From positions 124,001 through 188,000 of the forward strand of contig NZ_JOEV01000010.1 of assembly GCF_000721105.1 (NCBI RefSeq): a DNA stretch of 64,000 nt, given 5' to 3'. The position numbers and the translations under genes are program-made. Source of the stretch: Streptomyces cellulosae. Its GTDB lineage: Bacteria; Actinomycetota; Actinomycetes; Streptomycetales; Streptomycetaceae. The notes under the pieces are model-generated. The model searched no databases. It saw only the letters and a program-made list of their open reading frames with translations, and was not told the origin of the DNA. Positions 18,513 to 26,502 of this stretch are shown here, in pieces (the stretch's first letter is position 1; every line of letters begins with the position of its first letter).

Positions 18513-18953
18513 GTGGCGATTCAGCGGATGGACAACGTCGGCATCGTCGTCGAGGACATGGATGCCGCCATCGCGTTCTTCGTGGAGCTCGGTATGGAGC
18601 TGGAGGGCAGGGCGGAGGTCGAGGGCCTCTTCGCCGACCAGTGCACCGGACTCGACGGCGTCCGCTGCGACATCGCGATGGTCCGGACCCCGGACGGTCA
18701 CAGCCGGCTGGAGCTGGCGAAGTACCGCAGCCCCGCGGTGATCAGCGCCGGGCCGCGCAACCGGCCGCACAACATTGTGGGCACGCACCGCGTCATGTTC
18801 GCCGTCGACGACATCGTGGACACCGTTGCCCGCCTGCGCCCCCACGGAGCCGAACTCGTCGGCGAGATCGCCCGGTTCGAGGACAGCCATCTGCTCTGCT
18901 ACCTCCGCGGCCCGGAAGGCATCATCGTCGGACTGGCCCAGCAACTGCGCTGA
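18513..18953 (+). CDS. VOC-family (glyoxalase/dioxygenase-like) protein
   Basis: 146 residues with the paired beta-alpha-beta-beta-beta modules of the vicinal oxygen chelate fold. RMDNVGIVVEDMDAAIAFFVELGMELEGRAEVEG begins module one, and HRVMFAVDDIVDTVARLRPHGAELVGEI ... LCYLRGPEGIIVGLAQQL forms module two. Candidate metal ligands are His/Glu at strand ends, but the reaction cannot be assigned. Start GTG 18513, with AAGGAG 9 nt upstream. It is the last chromosomal gene before the integrated element. Confidence 0.85.
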   Translation: MAIQRMDNVGIVVEDMDAAIAFFVELGMELEGRAEVEGLFADQCTGLDGVRCDIAMVRTPDGHSRLELAKYRSPAVISAGPRNRPHNIVGTHRVMFAVDDIVDTVARLRPHGAELVGEIARFEDSHLLCYLRGPEGIIVGLAQQLR

Positions 18954-19174
18954 GAACGAGGAACCGAACACCGTGGTCTTCGACTGCTGCCAGAGGACCT
19001 CGACGCGGCGTGCCGGCAGAGCGAGCGTGCGCCGGGATTTCCGAGTCTTGGTGTCCCCGCCGCGACGGACCGGAAGCAGATCCGGCCCGTGACCCAGACC
19101 GGCGCCGTGGTCATGGACGGCATCTTCAAGCGCGATCCACAGCGGTAGTCACACAGACGGATACGCCCACGAAA

Positions 19175-19214
19175 CAGGTCCGCCGACTACTCACGTGAGT
19201 AGTCGGCGGACCTG
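19175..19214. terminator. 40-bp perfect palindrome, original tRNA-Pro terminator
   Basis: CAGGTCCGCCGACTACTCAC is followed directly by its exact reverse complement. It lies just past the chromosomal 3' tRNA-Pro fragment, in the direction the tRNA would be read (minus), and the minus strand continues TTTC. I infer it was the Rho-independent terminator of the intact tRNA gene before the element inserted. Confidence 0.75.
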
Positions 19215-19223
19215 CTATTTCAG

Positions 19224-19268
19224 CTGTCGGGGTGGCGGGATTTGAACCCACGACCTCTTCGTCCCGAA
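19224..19268. other. left attachment site, 3' tRNA-Pro fragment
   Basis: A 45-bp stretch identical to 41264-41308 covers the tRNA-Pro 3' half from the anticodon loop through the T-arm and acceptor stem. Beyond it the sequence no longer matches a tRNA. This is the displaced chromosomal 3' end left after site-specific integration. Confidence 0.92.
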
Positions 19269-19362
19269 TAAGGTCAGGGCAAGATCCATACCTCGCCAGC
19301 CGAGAGTACGTGCAGGTCAGAGCCTTGGTCTGAGCGGGTGTGGATCGGTCCCCGGATGGCAC

Positions 19363-19393
19363 TGGGAGAAGATCTTCTCCCAGATTTCTCCCA
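19363..19393. repeat. left integrase arm-type repeat
   Basis: The palindrome TGGGAGAAGATCTTCTCCCA (19363-19382) is followed by GATTTCTCCCA. The 25 bp at 19369-19393 recur exactly at 41171-41195. Each copy holds two TCTCCCA boxes. They lie 100 bp inside the left core and 68 bp inside the right core, as expected for integrase arm sites flanking the core in attP. Confidence 0.75.
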
Positions 19394-19453
19394 ACGCCCG
19401 CGAGCCGTCCGTTCGGCAGGAAGCCCTCAAGGAGTCACCGGCAGGAGCGTCGG

Positions 19454-19672
19454 TTACTCCGAGGCGATCCGCGCATCGATCACAATGTCTGGCACCGCTG
19501 CGCCGTCAGTGATCGACAGGTCAACACCATCGATCACCGCGGCCACCGCGTCATACGCTCGCTGGTACACAGCGCGCTCGCCAGGGGTAGAAGCGACCAT
19601 GGGCAGCGTGCCCCACAGCGTTCGCTCCGCAAGCTGTGCCAACTGCGGCCCTGTGAGCGATACGCGCAACAT
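19454..19672 (-). CDS. hypothetical protein (72 aa)
   Basis: MLRVSLTGPQLAQLAERTLWGTLPMVASTPGERAVYQRAYDAV... has a plausible soluble, amphipathic composition. The ATG at 19672 has AGGAG only directly before it, which is unusually close; no earlier start lies in frame. Not recognised. It may be the C-terminal part of a decayed gene. Confidence 0.4.
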   Translation of the reverse strand: MLRVSLTGPQLAQLAERTLWGTLPMVASTPGERAVYQRAYDAVAAVIDGVDLSITDGAAVPDIVIDARIASE

Positions 19673-20150
19673 CTCCTGATCGTCGGTGCCCTCTTTGGCG
19701 GCCCCAGGAAACGCGACGGTGCTGAACTGGCTTCGAGCCTGGGTACGCAGCAGCCGCCACGTTAGGGCTGTGCACCGTAGATCGACCTTGGCTACGCCAG
19801 CAGCCTTCTCAAGACGCGCGGTGCTTCTTCGACCACTTCAATGGGATGTTCCGTAAGGTCATGCCCTCTCCTCCCCTGGTGTCTGCAGACGCGCTCTACC
19901 CAACGGCGCGTTGTGCGACACGACGCCTTCGCCCCGAACGCGATCAGACCCTTCGTGACGTGGGCTCCGGTTTGCTGACCTGCTCGTTCGGCTCCGACAT
20001 CGTCCATTACCGTCCGGCGTGGTCCTGGTGCGATCGCCGCGTTTGGCCCCCAACAGACGTTCCTCAGGGCGGCCTCGGTGCAGCGGAGGGTCCGACTGCT
20101 CCTGCGGCCAGGCGACGGAGACCTCGTTCCAGGGGAGCGAAGGCGGTGAT
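19673..20150. other. element left-end region without a convincing gene
   Basis: Short frames on both strands lack clear ribosome-binding sites. A minus-strand frame at 19792-20007 ends LTEHPIEVVEEAPRVLRRLLA, which looks protein-like, but its N-terminal half does not; it may be a gene remnant. No repeats or RNA structures stand out. Confidence 0.4.
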
Positions 20151-20393
20151 CTACGAAGCAGGGGGACAGGCATCTCCTGAGCCGGAAACGGAAAACTGCT
20201 GCCGTCGGGCCGTGAGACGTCCGTCTTCACTTCTGCTCACCACGTAGGTGGCGCGATCAGGCACCGGATCACCCTCCATAACCGCTTCCCCATGAGCCAA
20301 AAGACTCTGGATGTACCGTTCCTCAAGCCGTTGCCCCAGGTCGTCATGCCCACCGCGACGGCTAGTTTGGTCTTCCAGGGGTTCCTCAGCCAT
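20151..20393 (-). CDS. small protein downstream of the element metallopeptidase
   Basis: 80 residues from ATG 20393: MAEEPLEDQTSRRGGHDDLG, then GQRLEERYIQSLLAHGEAVMEG and an Arg/Ser-rich tail. Acidic N-terminus, helical middle, no cysteines of note and no signal peptide. It starts 25 bp after the metallopeptidase stop on the same strand, so the two are probably cotranscribed. It could be a partner or inhibitor of the peptidase; this rests only on position. Confidence 0.55.
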   Translation of the reverse strand: MAEEPLEDQTSRRGGHDDLGQRLEERYIQSLLAHGEAVMEGDPVPDRATYVVSRSEDGRLTARRQQFSVSGSGDACPPAS

Positions 20394-20417
20394 GATCAAG
20401 TCCAGTCTCAGGCGGCA

Positions 20418-21875
20418 TCATCTGTGGCACGCTATCGTTCTGAGTTCAACTGAACCACTCTCAGTTTCACAGATCTCGTGCGTCGCCCGCACCGCGCGCT
20501 CGGGCGCCGCCAGGCACCTGTCAGTGCGCAAATTCTTCGGTACGCTAATTTGACGATGAACGAACAAGGCCTCGACAAAGCAGGACGCGAGATCCGTCAA
20601 TTTTTCTTGCGTGCCAGTCGAACCCGTTACAGGCGGCACCACTGAGGGGGCCTGATCAGGGACCCGAACACCAAAGTCGGAGGAGATTCCATATCGATGT
20701 CCAGGCAAACAGACTTGGGAATCTCGAATCTGGGAGCCGTCCCGAGGACCATCCGACGGCGAATAATTCGGGTCACCCCCCAAAGCGTCTTCAGGAATTG
20801 ATGCCAGGTCATCAAAGGTTAGGATCCCCCGCCCAGCAAAGGACTCTCTCAGTATTGCCTCATGCTCGCCTTCAAAAGTCCTCGCATCGGCAATGATCAT
20901 ATTGGCGGCAAGGTCTGCCCAATATCGATCCGAGTTTGGAGTCGCGAGAACTGCCTGACACAATATTTGCGCGAGCTTACGCGCCACTTCTTGAAGGTCC
21001 GCAGCAGTTTTCTTAGGCGGATAGAACATACCCGCCAATGCGTCGAGAAATGCGGCCGAAAAAACCCTAGAGAATGAGTGGCGCTCATGACATATCTGTG
21101 ACGCCGGAGCGCGAATTGGGACTGCCATGGGATCGATGTAGTAGAACTCGTTCGAGAGCTCCCGAACTGACGCGACATCAGTCTTACCAGGCAAGCGTCT
21201 CCGCATCTCGACGGACAGTTGTTCGGCCATGCGAGAAAGTCGCGACGAATTATTAATTTGCCCTCGTGTCTCATGAATGATAGCCGAACAGAAGCTCTCA
21301 ACGGTCAGGGAGGACAGTACAGAGGATATATCTCCGAAAGCCTCGTGAAACGCCTGCTGCTCCAAGCGCTGCGTTTCCATTATCTCCGGCACTAGTCCGT
21401 CGAGAATCGCATGACCTACTTCGTGGCACACGATGTCTGGACTCTCGCAACCGTAAATAGTTTGATGTCCCGAAGGGGTCCGGAAGAAGAATATCCCGTG
21501 ATCCCGAGAGCCGCGCCTATACTCGCCGGCCAAGCCTATCCCCGCGTCGAGAGTTACGGGCATAACTCCGTCCATCTCAGGGTGCCAGGAAACTACTTCG
21601 GAAAGTGCGCTCTCCGATATCCAGTCAGTTGCCCGAGCCAGAGAATCAACCGCTGTCCAGTAGCGAAGAGCGTAACGCTGTGAATGCTGGCTCTCCGGCT
21701 CTCGTTCACCGATCCTGAAGGGCAATGGAAGTTGCCCATGATCCCTTGCTGTGCGTCCGATGGGCATGCGGTGGGATGGATGCGCTCCCGGGTCTTCTTC
21801 CCAGACGTGCACAATGTCTTCACTCATACGCCTGTCACGCCCCGACTTGGATCTCCCTGCCGACACTTCCAGCAT
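20418..21875 (-). CDS. putative cytoplasmic zinc metallopeptidase (gluzincin, M4-like)
   Basis: About 485 residues from ATG 21875, which has AGGAGG just upstream; ATG 21827 would give 469. The zinc signature is HEVGHAILDG (about 151-160), with EAFGD about 23 residues further on (E178 and D182), the HExxH...ExxxD pattern of thermolysin-type gluzincins. No signal peptide, propeptide or membrane helix is visible, whereas most M4 enzymes are secreted. The DNA is visibly A/T-richer than its surroundings, suggesting recent acquisition. Function unknown; a defence effector or a regulator-cleaving protease are possibilities. The small gene at 20151 follows it. Confidence 0.75.
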   Translation of the reverse strand: MLEVSAGRSKSGRDRRMSEDIVHVWEEDPGAHPSHRMPIGRTARDHGQLPLPFRIGEREPESQHSQRYALRYWTAVDSLARATDWISESALSEVVSWHPEMDGVMPVTLDAGIGLAGEYRRGSRDHGIFFFRTPSGHQTIYGCESPDIVCHEVGHAILDGLVPEIMETQRLEQQAFHEAFGDISSVLSSLTVESFCSAIIHETRGQINNSSRLSRMAEQLSVEMRRRLPGKTDVASVRELSNEFYYIDPMAVPIRAPASQICHERHSFSRVFSAAFLDALAGMFYPPKKTAADLQEVARKLAQILCQAVLATPNSDRYWADLAANMIIADARTFEGEHEAILRESFAGRGILTFDDLASIPEDALGGDPNYSPSDGPRDGSQIRDSQVCLPGHRYGISSDFGVRVPDQAPSVVPPVTGSTGTQEKLTDLASCFVEALFVHRQISVPKNLRTDRCLAAPERAVRATHEICETESGSVELRTIACHR

Positions 21876-22212
21876 GAACCTCCTGGACAAGAGAGACAAT
21901 TCAGGCGGTCGGACGAGGGTGAACCAAGGTGAACGTGCCCCCTTGGTTGCCCAGCCAAGAGACACCCGCCTTCGCTACCGAGGACCCAACAGCCCTAGCA
22001 CACACGACGCCATCCCGTCTCTGTAGAGCGTCAGCGACTGCCCCGTCCTGTCCTGCGGACGGCTTGGGCTGCACGGACTGGTCAACGGTCGGGTTGCGAC
22101 GCTAACGACGCTGGGCCGTCTCGACACACCTCCGACACATCCTCGCGCTTGAGAGACAGGACCTACGATTCCTCTGCACAGGTATTGTCGGATTCGATAT
22201 GCCGTCCACAGA
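21876..22212. other. intergenic region between XRE regulator and metallopeptidase
   Basis: About 335 bp, likely holding the metallopeptidase promoter on the minus strand. I see no open frame with a ribosome-binding site and no strong repeat or hairpin. Confidence 0.45.
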
Positions 22213-23460
22213 TCACTGTGGCAGGAATCCAGGCTTCTCTTGCCCCAAGGCCTGTAGCCGTGCGAGGTAGTCCTGCGCCGCTGGCTCAGTGCTATACCGG
22301 CGCCGCATCTCGGCAGCGAGTTCCCGGCTGGTCATGATGAGCGATGGCACCGACTGCCTGTCCCCTTCGAGGGCGAGTTCGCCCATGATGAGTGCCTGCT
22401 CCAAGTCGCCCTCACGTGCCGCCGTGACGCCCAACGTGACGCGGGCTTCAGCGTTGCGCATCGGTGAGCGCTCGGTGCCGTCGAAGTCAGTTCCTGTCCT
22501 CAGCACCTCTTCGGCGAGCGTGCGCGCAAGTTTGTCCTCGCCGACCAGGCGGTAGCAGTCCATCGCGTAGAAGTCGAACTTGGCGGGGTCCACCACGAAG
22601 TGGTTGTCCAGGTTCTCGGGGTATGGCATCCCTTCGAGCAACCGTCGCCCCTTGTCCAAGGCAACCTCGACTTGCCGGCGGTCCCCGATCCGCGCCCAAG
22701 CCTTGGCTTCCTGACCGGCGAGCTGCACAGCTACGCCGTGGTGCGCCGCCGTCTCAGCTCCGGCCCGCGCCGCCGCGATGACGCCGCGGTAGTCGCCGGT
22801 CGTGAGGGCGAACCATGCTCGCATCTCGTGCGCCCATCCGGCGACCTCCGCATGGTCTGCCTCGGTCGCGAGCGAGAGTGCGGCCTGCCGCGTCGACTCG
22901 GCCGCGTGGCGGTCGCCCGTGTCGTACTCGACACAGCCGACCAGTAGCGCGAGCCAACCGGACAGCGCGAGAACCTCGCGGTGTTGAGCGAGCGTGAGGC
23001 TCTTCTTGTGGAGATCGACGACGCGGCGGAGCCATTGCCGCCCTTCGATGAGAAGCTGCTCGCTCGGCATGAACGGGTACTCCGAGGCGAGCCGGTCCGC
23101 CGTGATCCGCAGAGCATCGAGCGTGGCGTTGTCGACGTCAGACCGGTTAAGACGGCTCACGATCTCCAGCGTCTCCATGCCGGACGCTGCCAGGATCTCC
23201 TGGCCCCCGTCCCGCCGTGCGAGCGCCGGGAAGAGCGCGTGCGTCACGGTGCCGAAGAGGGCCGCGATGATCGGTTGATAGAAGTCGTTCGGCATTTGGC
23301 CTGACTCCCAGCGCTTCCACTGGCGAATCATGCTCTCTTCCGCGGGCAACTCCGTGGGAGCGTGCGCCCGCAGCGCCCTTACAGCGTCACGCTGCGACCA
23401 GTCACGAGCCGCTCGTTCGGCAGAGATGCGCCGCGCCCATGCGGGCCTGTCGTCGGTCAT
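22213..23460 (-). CDS. XRE-type HTH regulator with TPR-like C-terminus
   Basis: 415 residues. The N-terminal helix-turn-helix (about 8-70) reads RRISAERAARDWSQRDAVRALRAHAP ... IRQWKRWESG. The rest is a series of helical pairs typical of TPR-like sensor domains (HAEVAGWAHEMRAWFALTTGDYRGVIAAARAGAETA...). Such regulators are frequent in Streptomyces AICEs and may bind a small signal or peptide through the TPR half. Transcribed away from the transfer block. The inverted repeat at 23518-23549 lies in its promoter region and is a candidate operator. Confidence 0.85.
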   Translation of the reverse strand: MTDDRPAWARRISAERAARDWSQRDAVRALRAHAPTELPAEESMIRQWKRWESGQMPNDFYQPIIAALFGTVTHALFPALARRDGGQEILAASGMETLEIVSRLNRSDVDNATLDALRITADRLASEYPFMPSEQLLIEGRQWLRRVVDLHKKSLTLAQHREVLALSGWLALLVGCVEYDTGDRHAAESTRQAALSLATEADHAEVAGWAHEMRAWFALTTGDYRGVIAAARAGAETAAHHGVAVQLAGQEAKAWARIGDRRQVEVALDKGRRLLEGMPYPENLDNHFVVDPAKFDFYAMDCYRLVGEDKLARTLAEEVLRTGTDFDGTERSPMRNAEARVTLGVTAAREGDLEQALIMGELALEGDRQSVPSLIMTSRELAAEMRRRYSTEPAAQDYLARLQALGQEKPGFLPQ

Positions 23461-23517
23461 GTGCCCTCCTCCGAGTGCCTGCTCCGAGTCTCACCCGCGA
23501 GCCAGGGGGGCAGGGAA

Positions 23518-23549
23518 GGGGACACAAGGGTGTCACTGGACATGTCCCC
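23518..23549. promoter_or_regulatory. candidate operator of the XRE regulator
   Basis: GGGGACA (23518-23524) is mirrored by TGTCCCC (23543-23549). Between them, GACACAAGGGTGTC is a smaller inverted repeat. It lies about 60-90 bp upstream of the XRE start. A similar GGGGACAAGGTCCCC occurs at 24191-24205. Confidence 0.45.
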
Positions 23550-23618
23550 ACCTCCGCTTCGTCGTCCCCTAGCTGTCACTTACCTCACAACTCCCGTTCC
23601 CAGCATGCTTGTTGCAGA

Positions 23619-23954
23619 TCACGCACCGCCCGGGGCAGAGCGCTCTTCGAGCTCTGCGACCCGTTCAGTCAACGCCTGAATCTGGGAGCGGATTTCCTTG
23701 ATGTCGTCGCGCATGTCGCTGCTGGGGGAAGCCCCGTCGCTGACGAAGTTGCCGAGGTTGCCGGCCGACGCGATCAGCCCTTCGGCCCGGAGTGCGGCCA
23801 AGCCGTTTTGGATGGTCTGGCTCGCGAATCCGAACCGGTCCATCAGCTCGCGCTGTGACGGGAGCTTGTCTCCCGGCTTCATCTTCTTGATGTCCTCGCG
23901 AAGTGCGTCCGCGACCTGCACCGCTTTCGGCTTCGGCCCTCCTGTGACAGTCAT
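23619..23954 (-). CDS. short GntR-family regulator (KorSA-like)
   Basis: 111 residues: a GntR winged-helix domain (KAVQVADALREDIKKMKPGDKLPSQRELMDRFGFASQTIQNGLAALRAEGLI) and a short coiled-coil tail (MRDDIKEIRSQIQALTERVAELEE) in place of an effector domain. In pSAM2-type elements the short GntR protein KorSA represses transfer and replication genes; the same role is inferred here. ATG 23954. The ACTAG-containing inverted repeat upstream is its probable operator. Confidence 0.85.
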   Translation of the reverse strand: MTVTGGPKPKAVQVADALREDIKKMKPGDKLPSQRELMDRFGFASQTIQNGLAALRAEGLIASAGNLGNFVSDGASPSSDMRDDIKEIRSQIQALTERVAELEERSAPGGA

Positions 23955-23979
23955 GCTCTGAGCGTACCCATCACAGCGA

Positions 23980-24037
23980 ACTAGCGCGCATCACCCCACG
24001 AGGGTTGTGCACCACAGCAGACTAGTGCAAGCTAGTC
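23980..24037. promoter_or_regulatory. ACTAG-box operator cluster upstream of the GntR gene
   Basis: GACTAG (24020-24025) and CTAGTC (24032-24037) form a perfect 6-6-6 inverted repeat, and another ACTAG lies at 23980-23984. The cluster sits in the divergent region between the GntR gene and the plus-strand transfer block, where GntR autoregulation and repression of transfer are expected. Confidence 0.55.
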
Positions 24038-24190
24038 ATCGAGCGGCCCCCGGATACTCGGGAAACAGCCGCTTGACCTGCACGAATGCACAGGGCGGGG
24101 ACGCTGCAATCCCGCTAAAGGCCAGGTGGAACAGGGCTTCGGCCCGTACTGGCGAGGTGGCCCGGTGACCGCGAGCAACGGCCGGAGAGT

Positions 24191-24205
24191 GGGGACAAGG
24201 TCCCC
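24191..24205. promoter_or_regulatory. GGGGAC-n3-GTCCCC palindrome
   Basis: A perfect 6-3-6 inverted repeat in the roughly 590-bp region between the GntR start and the first transfer gene. It shares its arms with the candidate operator upstream of the XRE gene, so the XRE protein may bind both. The rest of the region, apart from the ACTAG cluster and the leader hairpin at 24478, holds no convincing gene. Confidence 0.35.
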
Positions 24206-24477
24206 CTTGCAGTGCGTATCCCCTGTTCAGCGACCTGAAGGAGTGGCAGTGAGTCGACGAAAGCGATGGGCGCGGCCGTGATCGACCGGCATGGCGGCGC
24301 CGTTCCATCCCCGGTCCGCGAGCACCTCGCAGTGCCGCGGCCAACCGGTCACCTTCCACCGAATCGCGGCGGCCAGCGCCGCGCCGGTTGCTCGCCCTGT
24401 CCGTCCGGGAGCTCTGCGGAGCGTTCCCGTACGGACGGGGTTGAGGGGAGCCGGAGCCCCGGTGTCCACAGCGTTCC

Positions 24478-24540
24478 GGAGCAATCGCCGTCTCACCACA
24501 TGCCTGCGGCTGCTCCCGCTTCCAGTCCCTCCAACTTCAG
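24478..24540 (+). promoter_or_regulatory. leader RNA hairpin, copy 1, with SD-masking segment
   Basis: GGAGCAATCGC (24478-24488) and GCGGCTGCTCC (24506-24516) pair through 11 positions (9 Watson-Crick, one G-U, one mismatch). They close the 17-nt loop CGTCTCACCACATGCCT. After it comes CCAGTCCCTCCAA and then the ribosome-binding AGGAG of the gene at 24549. CTCC can pair with GGAG. The same loop and tail recur at 30927-30990 on a different stem. It may be a cis-acting RNA element or a protein-binding site. Confidence 0.6.
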
Positions 24541-24548
24541 GAGCTTTC

Positions 24549-24839
24549 ATGCGTGCGTATATCGGCCGCCAACAGGCTGTCTCTGCCGAGGACTTCGCGG
24601 AACTGGCACTCGGTACCCCGGTTGAGCTGTGGCTCGGGGTGGAGGGCGAGACGGACGAAGAGCGCGCGGCCCGCCTGGACGCGGCGCGCGACATCCTCGC
24701 CGACAACCCGGAGCTTCCCGACGACCTGATCCGCACGGCCGCGGAGGTCATCGAGGAGAACCCCGACCTGTTCGACGTCATCCCGCTCATCCGCCACGCC
24801 CGGCGCCGTCGCACGGCACGCAAAGGGGTGGCTGCATGA
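24549..24839 (+). CDS. small acidic hypothetical protein, first gene of the transfer block
   Basis: 96 residues from ATG 24549, with AGGAG about 6 nt upstream. It is acidic (GVEGETDEERAARLDAARDILADNPELPDDLIRTAAEVIEENPDLFDVIP) with a basic tail (RHARRRRTARKG). Not recognised. Its stop overlaps the start of the DUF2637 gene (ATGA), so the two are translationally coupled. The leader hairpin upstream probably governs its translation. Confidence 0.7.
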   Translation: MRAYIGRQQAVSAEDFAELALGTPVELWLGVEGETDEERAARLDAARDILADNPELPDDLIRTAAEVIEENPDLFDVIPLIRHARRRRTARKGVAA

Positions 24840-25855
24840 CCGCCACGACCCCTACCCCCACCCCGGAGGCGCCCGCGACCGGGGTGCCGCCGCTGACCCG
24901 CCCGGAGATGGGGCTCGCCGGAGTCGGCGCGCTCGCGGCTGCCGGAGTCGGCGCACTCGGTCTGATCTCCTCCTTCGACGCGGTGTCCGCGGCAGCGCTC
25001 CGCTGGGGCTTCCACGCTCCATGGATGCTGCCGGTCGGTATCGACGTGGCCATCCCGGTGTTCACCGTCGCCAACCTGCTGTTGATCCGGATGGACATGG
25101 CGCTTGCGTGGGTGCGGTTCGTGCCCTGGGCGCTCACGCTCATCACCTGCGGGCTGAACATCGCGGCCGGACAGGGCATGTGGGCCAAGGTCGCGCACGG
25201 CACGATGCCGCTGCTGTGGGTGGTGTTCTCCGAGATCGGCGCGCACATCTACGCCGTGCGCATCGGCGCGGCCACCGGTCGCCGCATGGAGAAGATCCGG
25301 TTTTCCCGCTGGCTGCTCGCCTTCCCCTCCACGTTCGCCCTGTGGCGCCGCATGACGTTGTGGGAGGTCACTTCCTACTCCGAGGCGCTGGCACGGGAGA
25401 AGGAACGGCAGTTGGCCCGTGCCGACCTGCGCGAGCGCTACGGCCGCAAGTGGCGCTCGAAGACCCCGCGGCGCGAGCGCGTGATGCTGCGCATGGGCGA
25501 CCTGGCCCCAGCCGCTGAGCAGGAGACGCCTGCACCGCCCCCGGTAGAGAATCCGCCGGCGCCCCCGGTCGACGCCAAGCCGCGCCCGCGGCGCCGGGCC
25601 CCCGCCAAGGGCAAGGCCAAGGCTCAGCGCACCTTCGAGGAGCTGCTGACCGAGGCGCGCGCGGTCACCGCTGAGTGGCCGGACGCGGAGCTGACCGCGG
25701 ACCGTCTGCGCACCACGCTGCACGTGTCGCAGGCCAACGCCCGCACACTGCGCGACGCCCTCAAGAGCGAGCGGGCTGACAGGCGGGCGCTGCACTCCGT
25801 GGACGCTCCCGACGCCACGGCGTCCGGCGCTGGCGCCGAGGGGGTGGCCGCGTGA
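24836..25855 (+). CDS. DUF2637 membrane protein (Spd-like)
   Basis: 339 residues. Four hydrophobic helices lie in the first ~140 residues (MGLAGVGALAAAGVGALGLISSF, MLPVGIDVAIPVFTVANLLLI, VRFVPWALTLITCGLNIAAG, MPLLWVVFSEIGAHIYAV). A basic region, a Pro/Lys-rich linker and a C-terminal winged-helix-like segment (FEELLTEARAVTAEWPDAELTADRLRTTLHVSQANARTLRDAL) follow. DUF2637 proteins are common in Streptomyces plasmids and AICEs and are associated with plasmid spreading. The C-terminal part may bind DNA. Overlaps its neighbours on both sides. Confidence 0.85.
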   Translation: MTATTPTPTPEAPATGVPPLTRPEMGLAGVGALAAAGVGALGLISSFDAVSAAALRWGFHAPWMLPVGIDVAIPVFTVANLLLIRMDMALAWVRFVPWALTLITCGLNIAAGQGMWAKVAHGTMPLLWVVFSEIGAHIYAVRIGAATGRRMEKIRFSRWLLAFPSTFALWRRMTLWEVTSYSEALAREKERQLARADLRERYGRKWRSKTPRRERVMLRMGDLAPAAEQETPAPPPVENPPAPPVDAKPRPRRRAPAKGKAKAQRTFEELLTEARAVTAEWPDAELTADRLRTTLHVSQANARTLRDALKSERADRRALHSVDAPDATASGAGAEGVAA

Positions 25856-26502
25856 CCACTCTGGCAACGTTCCTGCTGTCGGCGCTACCCCTGGCCGCTG
25901 GTTGGGCGCTCCATGTGTGGTGGTTGCGCGGCTGCCTCAATACCGCCCGGCGTGACCCGCTGACCGGGTTACGCACTCGCGACGGCTTCAACCGCCGGGC
26001 CACGGTCCTGCTCAGGGATCCGAGTGCGGTCGTGGTGCTGGCTGACGTCGACAAGTTCAAGCAGATCAACGACACCTACGGGCACGCGGCCGGTGACGCG
26101 CTGTTGAAGGCGACCGCCGACCGCCTCGCCCACTACGTCGGCCCGTCCGGGGTCGCCGGACGGCTCGGGGGAGATGAGTTCGCCGCCGTCCTCATCGACG
26201 ACCACGGCACCGCCGGGGACCTGCTCGCCGTTCTGCACGGCGTGCTCGCCCGGCCGGTCGACGGCCAGGACCCGGCCGTGCGCACCACGGTCTCGCTCGG
26301 CTGGGTCCGCGCCGCCGACTTCCCCGCCGATGACCTGTCCGGTCTGCTGCGGCGGGCGGATGAGGCGATGTACGCGGCCAAGCAGGACCGTGCGGGAACC
26401 CGCCGGGCCGGGCTCGGCTGGCTGTTCGCCACCGTCGCCGGACGCCGTGCCGGCCGAACAGGCGCCCGCAAGGATGCCCCGATCGTCGGGGTGGCTGCCT
26501 GA
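25852..26502 (+). CDS. GGDEF-domain protein, putative diguanylate cyclase
   Basis: 216 residues: an N-terminal membrane helix (TFLLSALPLAAGWALHVWWL) and a GGDEF domain (DPLTGLRTRDGFNRR ... LADVDKFKQINDTYGHAAGDALLKATADRL ... GRLGGDEFAAVL at about 106-112). The GGDEF signature and upstream DxDxFK motif are intact, so c-di-GMP synthesis from two GTP is plausible. An RxxD inhibitory site is not obvious. It is translationally coupled to genes on both sides, so it belongs to the transfer operon. Confidence 0.88.
   Translation: MTTLATFLLSALPLAAGWALHVWWLRGCLNTARRDPLTGLRTRDGFNRRATVLLRDPSAVVVLADVDKFKQINDTYGHAAGDALLKATADRLAHYVGPSGVAGRLGGDEFAAVLIDDHGTAGDLLAVLHGVLARPVDGQDPAVRTTVSLGWVRAADFPADDLSGLLRRADEAMYAAKQDRAGTRRAGLGWLFATVAGRRAGRTGARKDAPIVGVAA

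Noticed and set aside
18960..19149. Protein-like text TQTGAVVMDGIFKRDPQR just before the left att site
   Set aside because: Could be the tail of a lost gene such as an amidohydrolase, but it is too short and has no supporting context.
19792..20007. 71-codon minus-strand frame at the element's left end
   Set aside because: Only the end (LTEHPIEVVEEAPRVLRRLLA) looks protein-like. There is no ribosome-binding site, and the first half is not convincing; mentioned as a possible remnant only.
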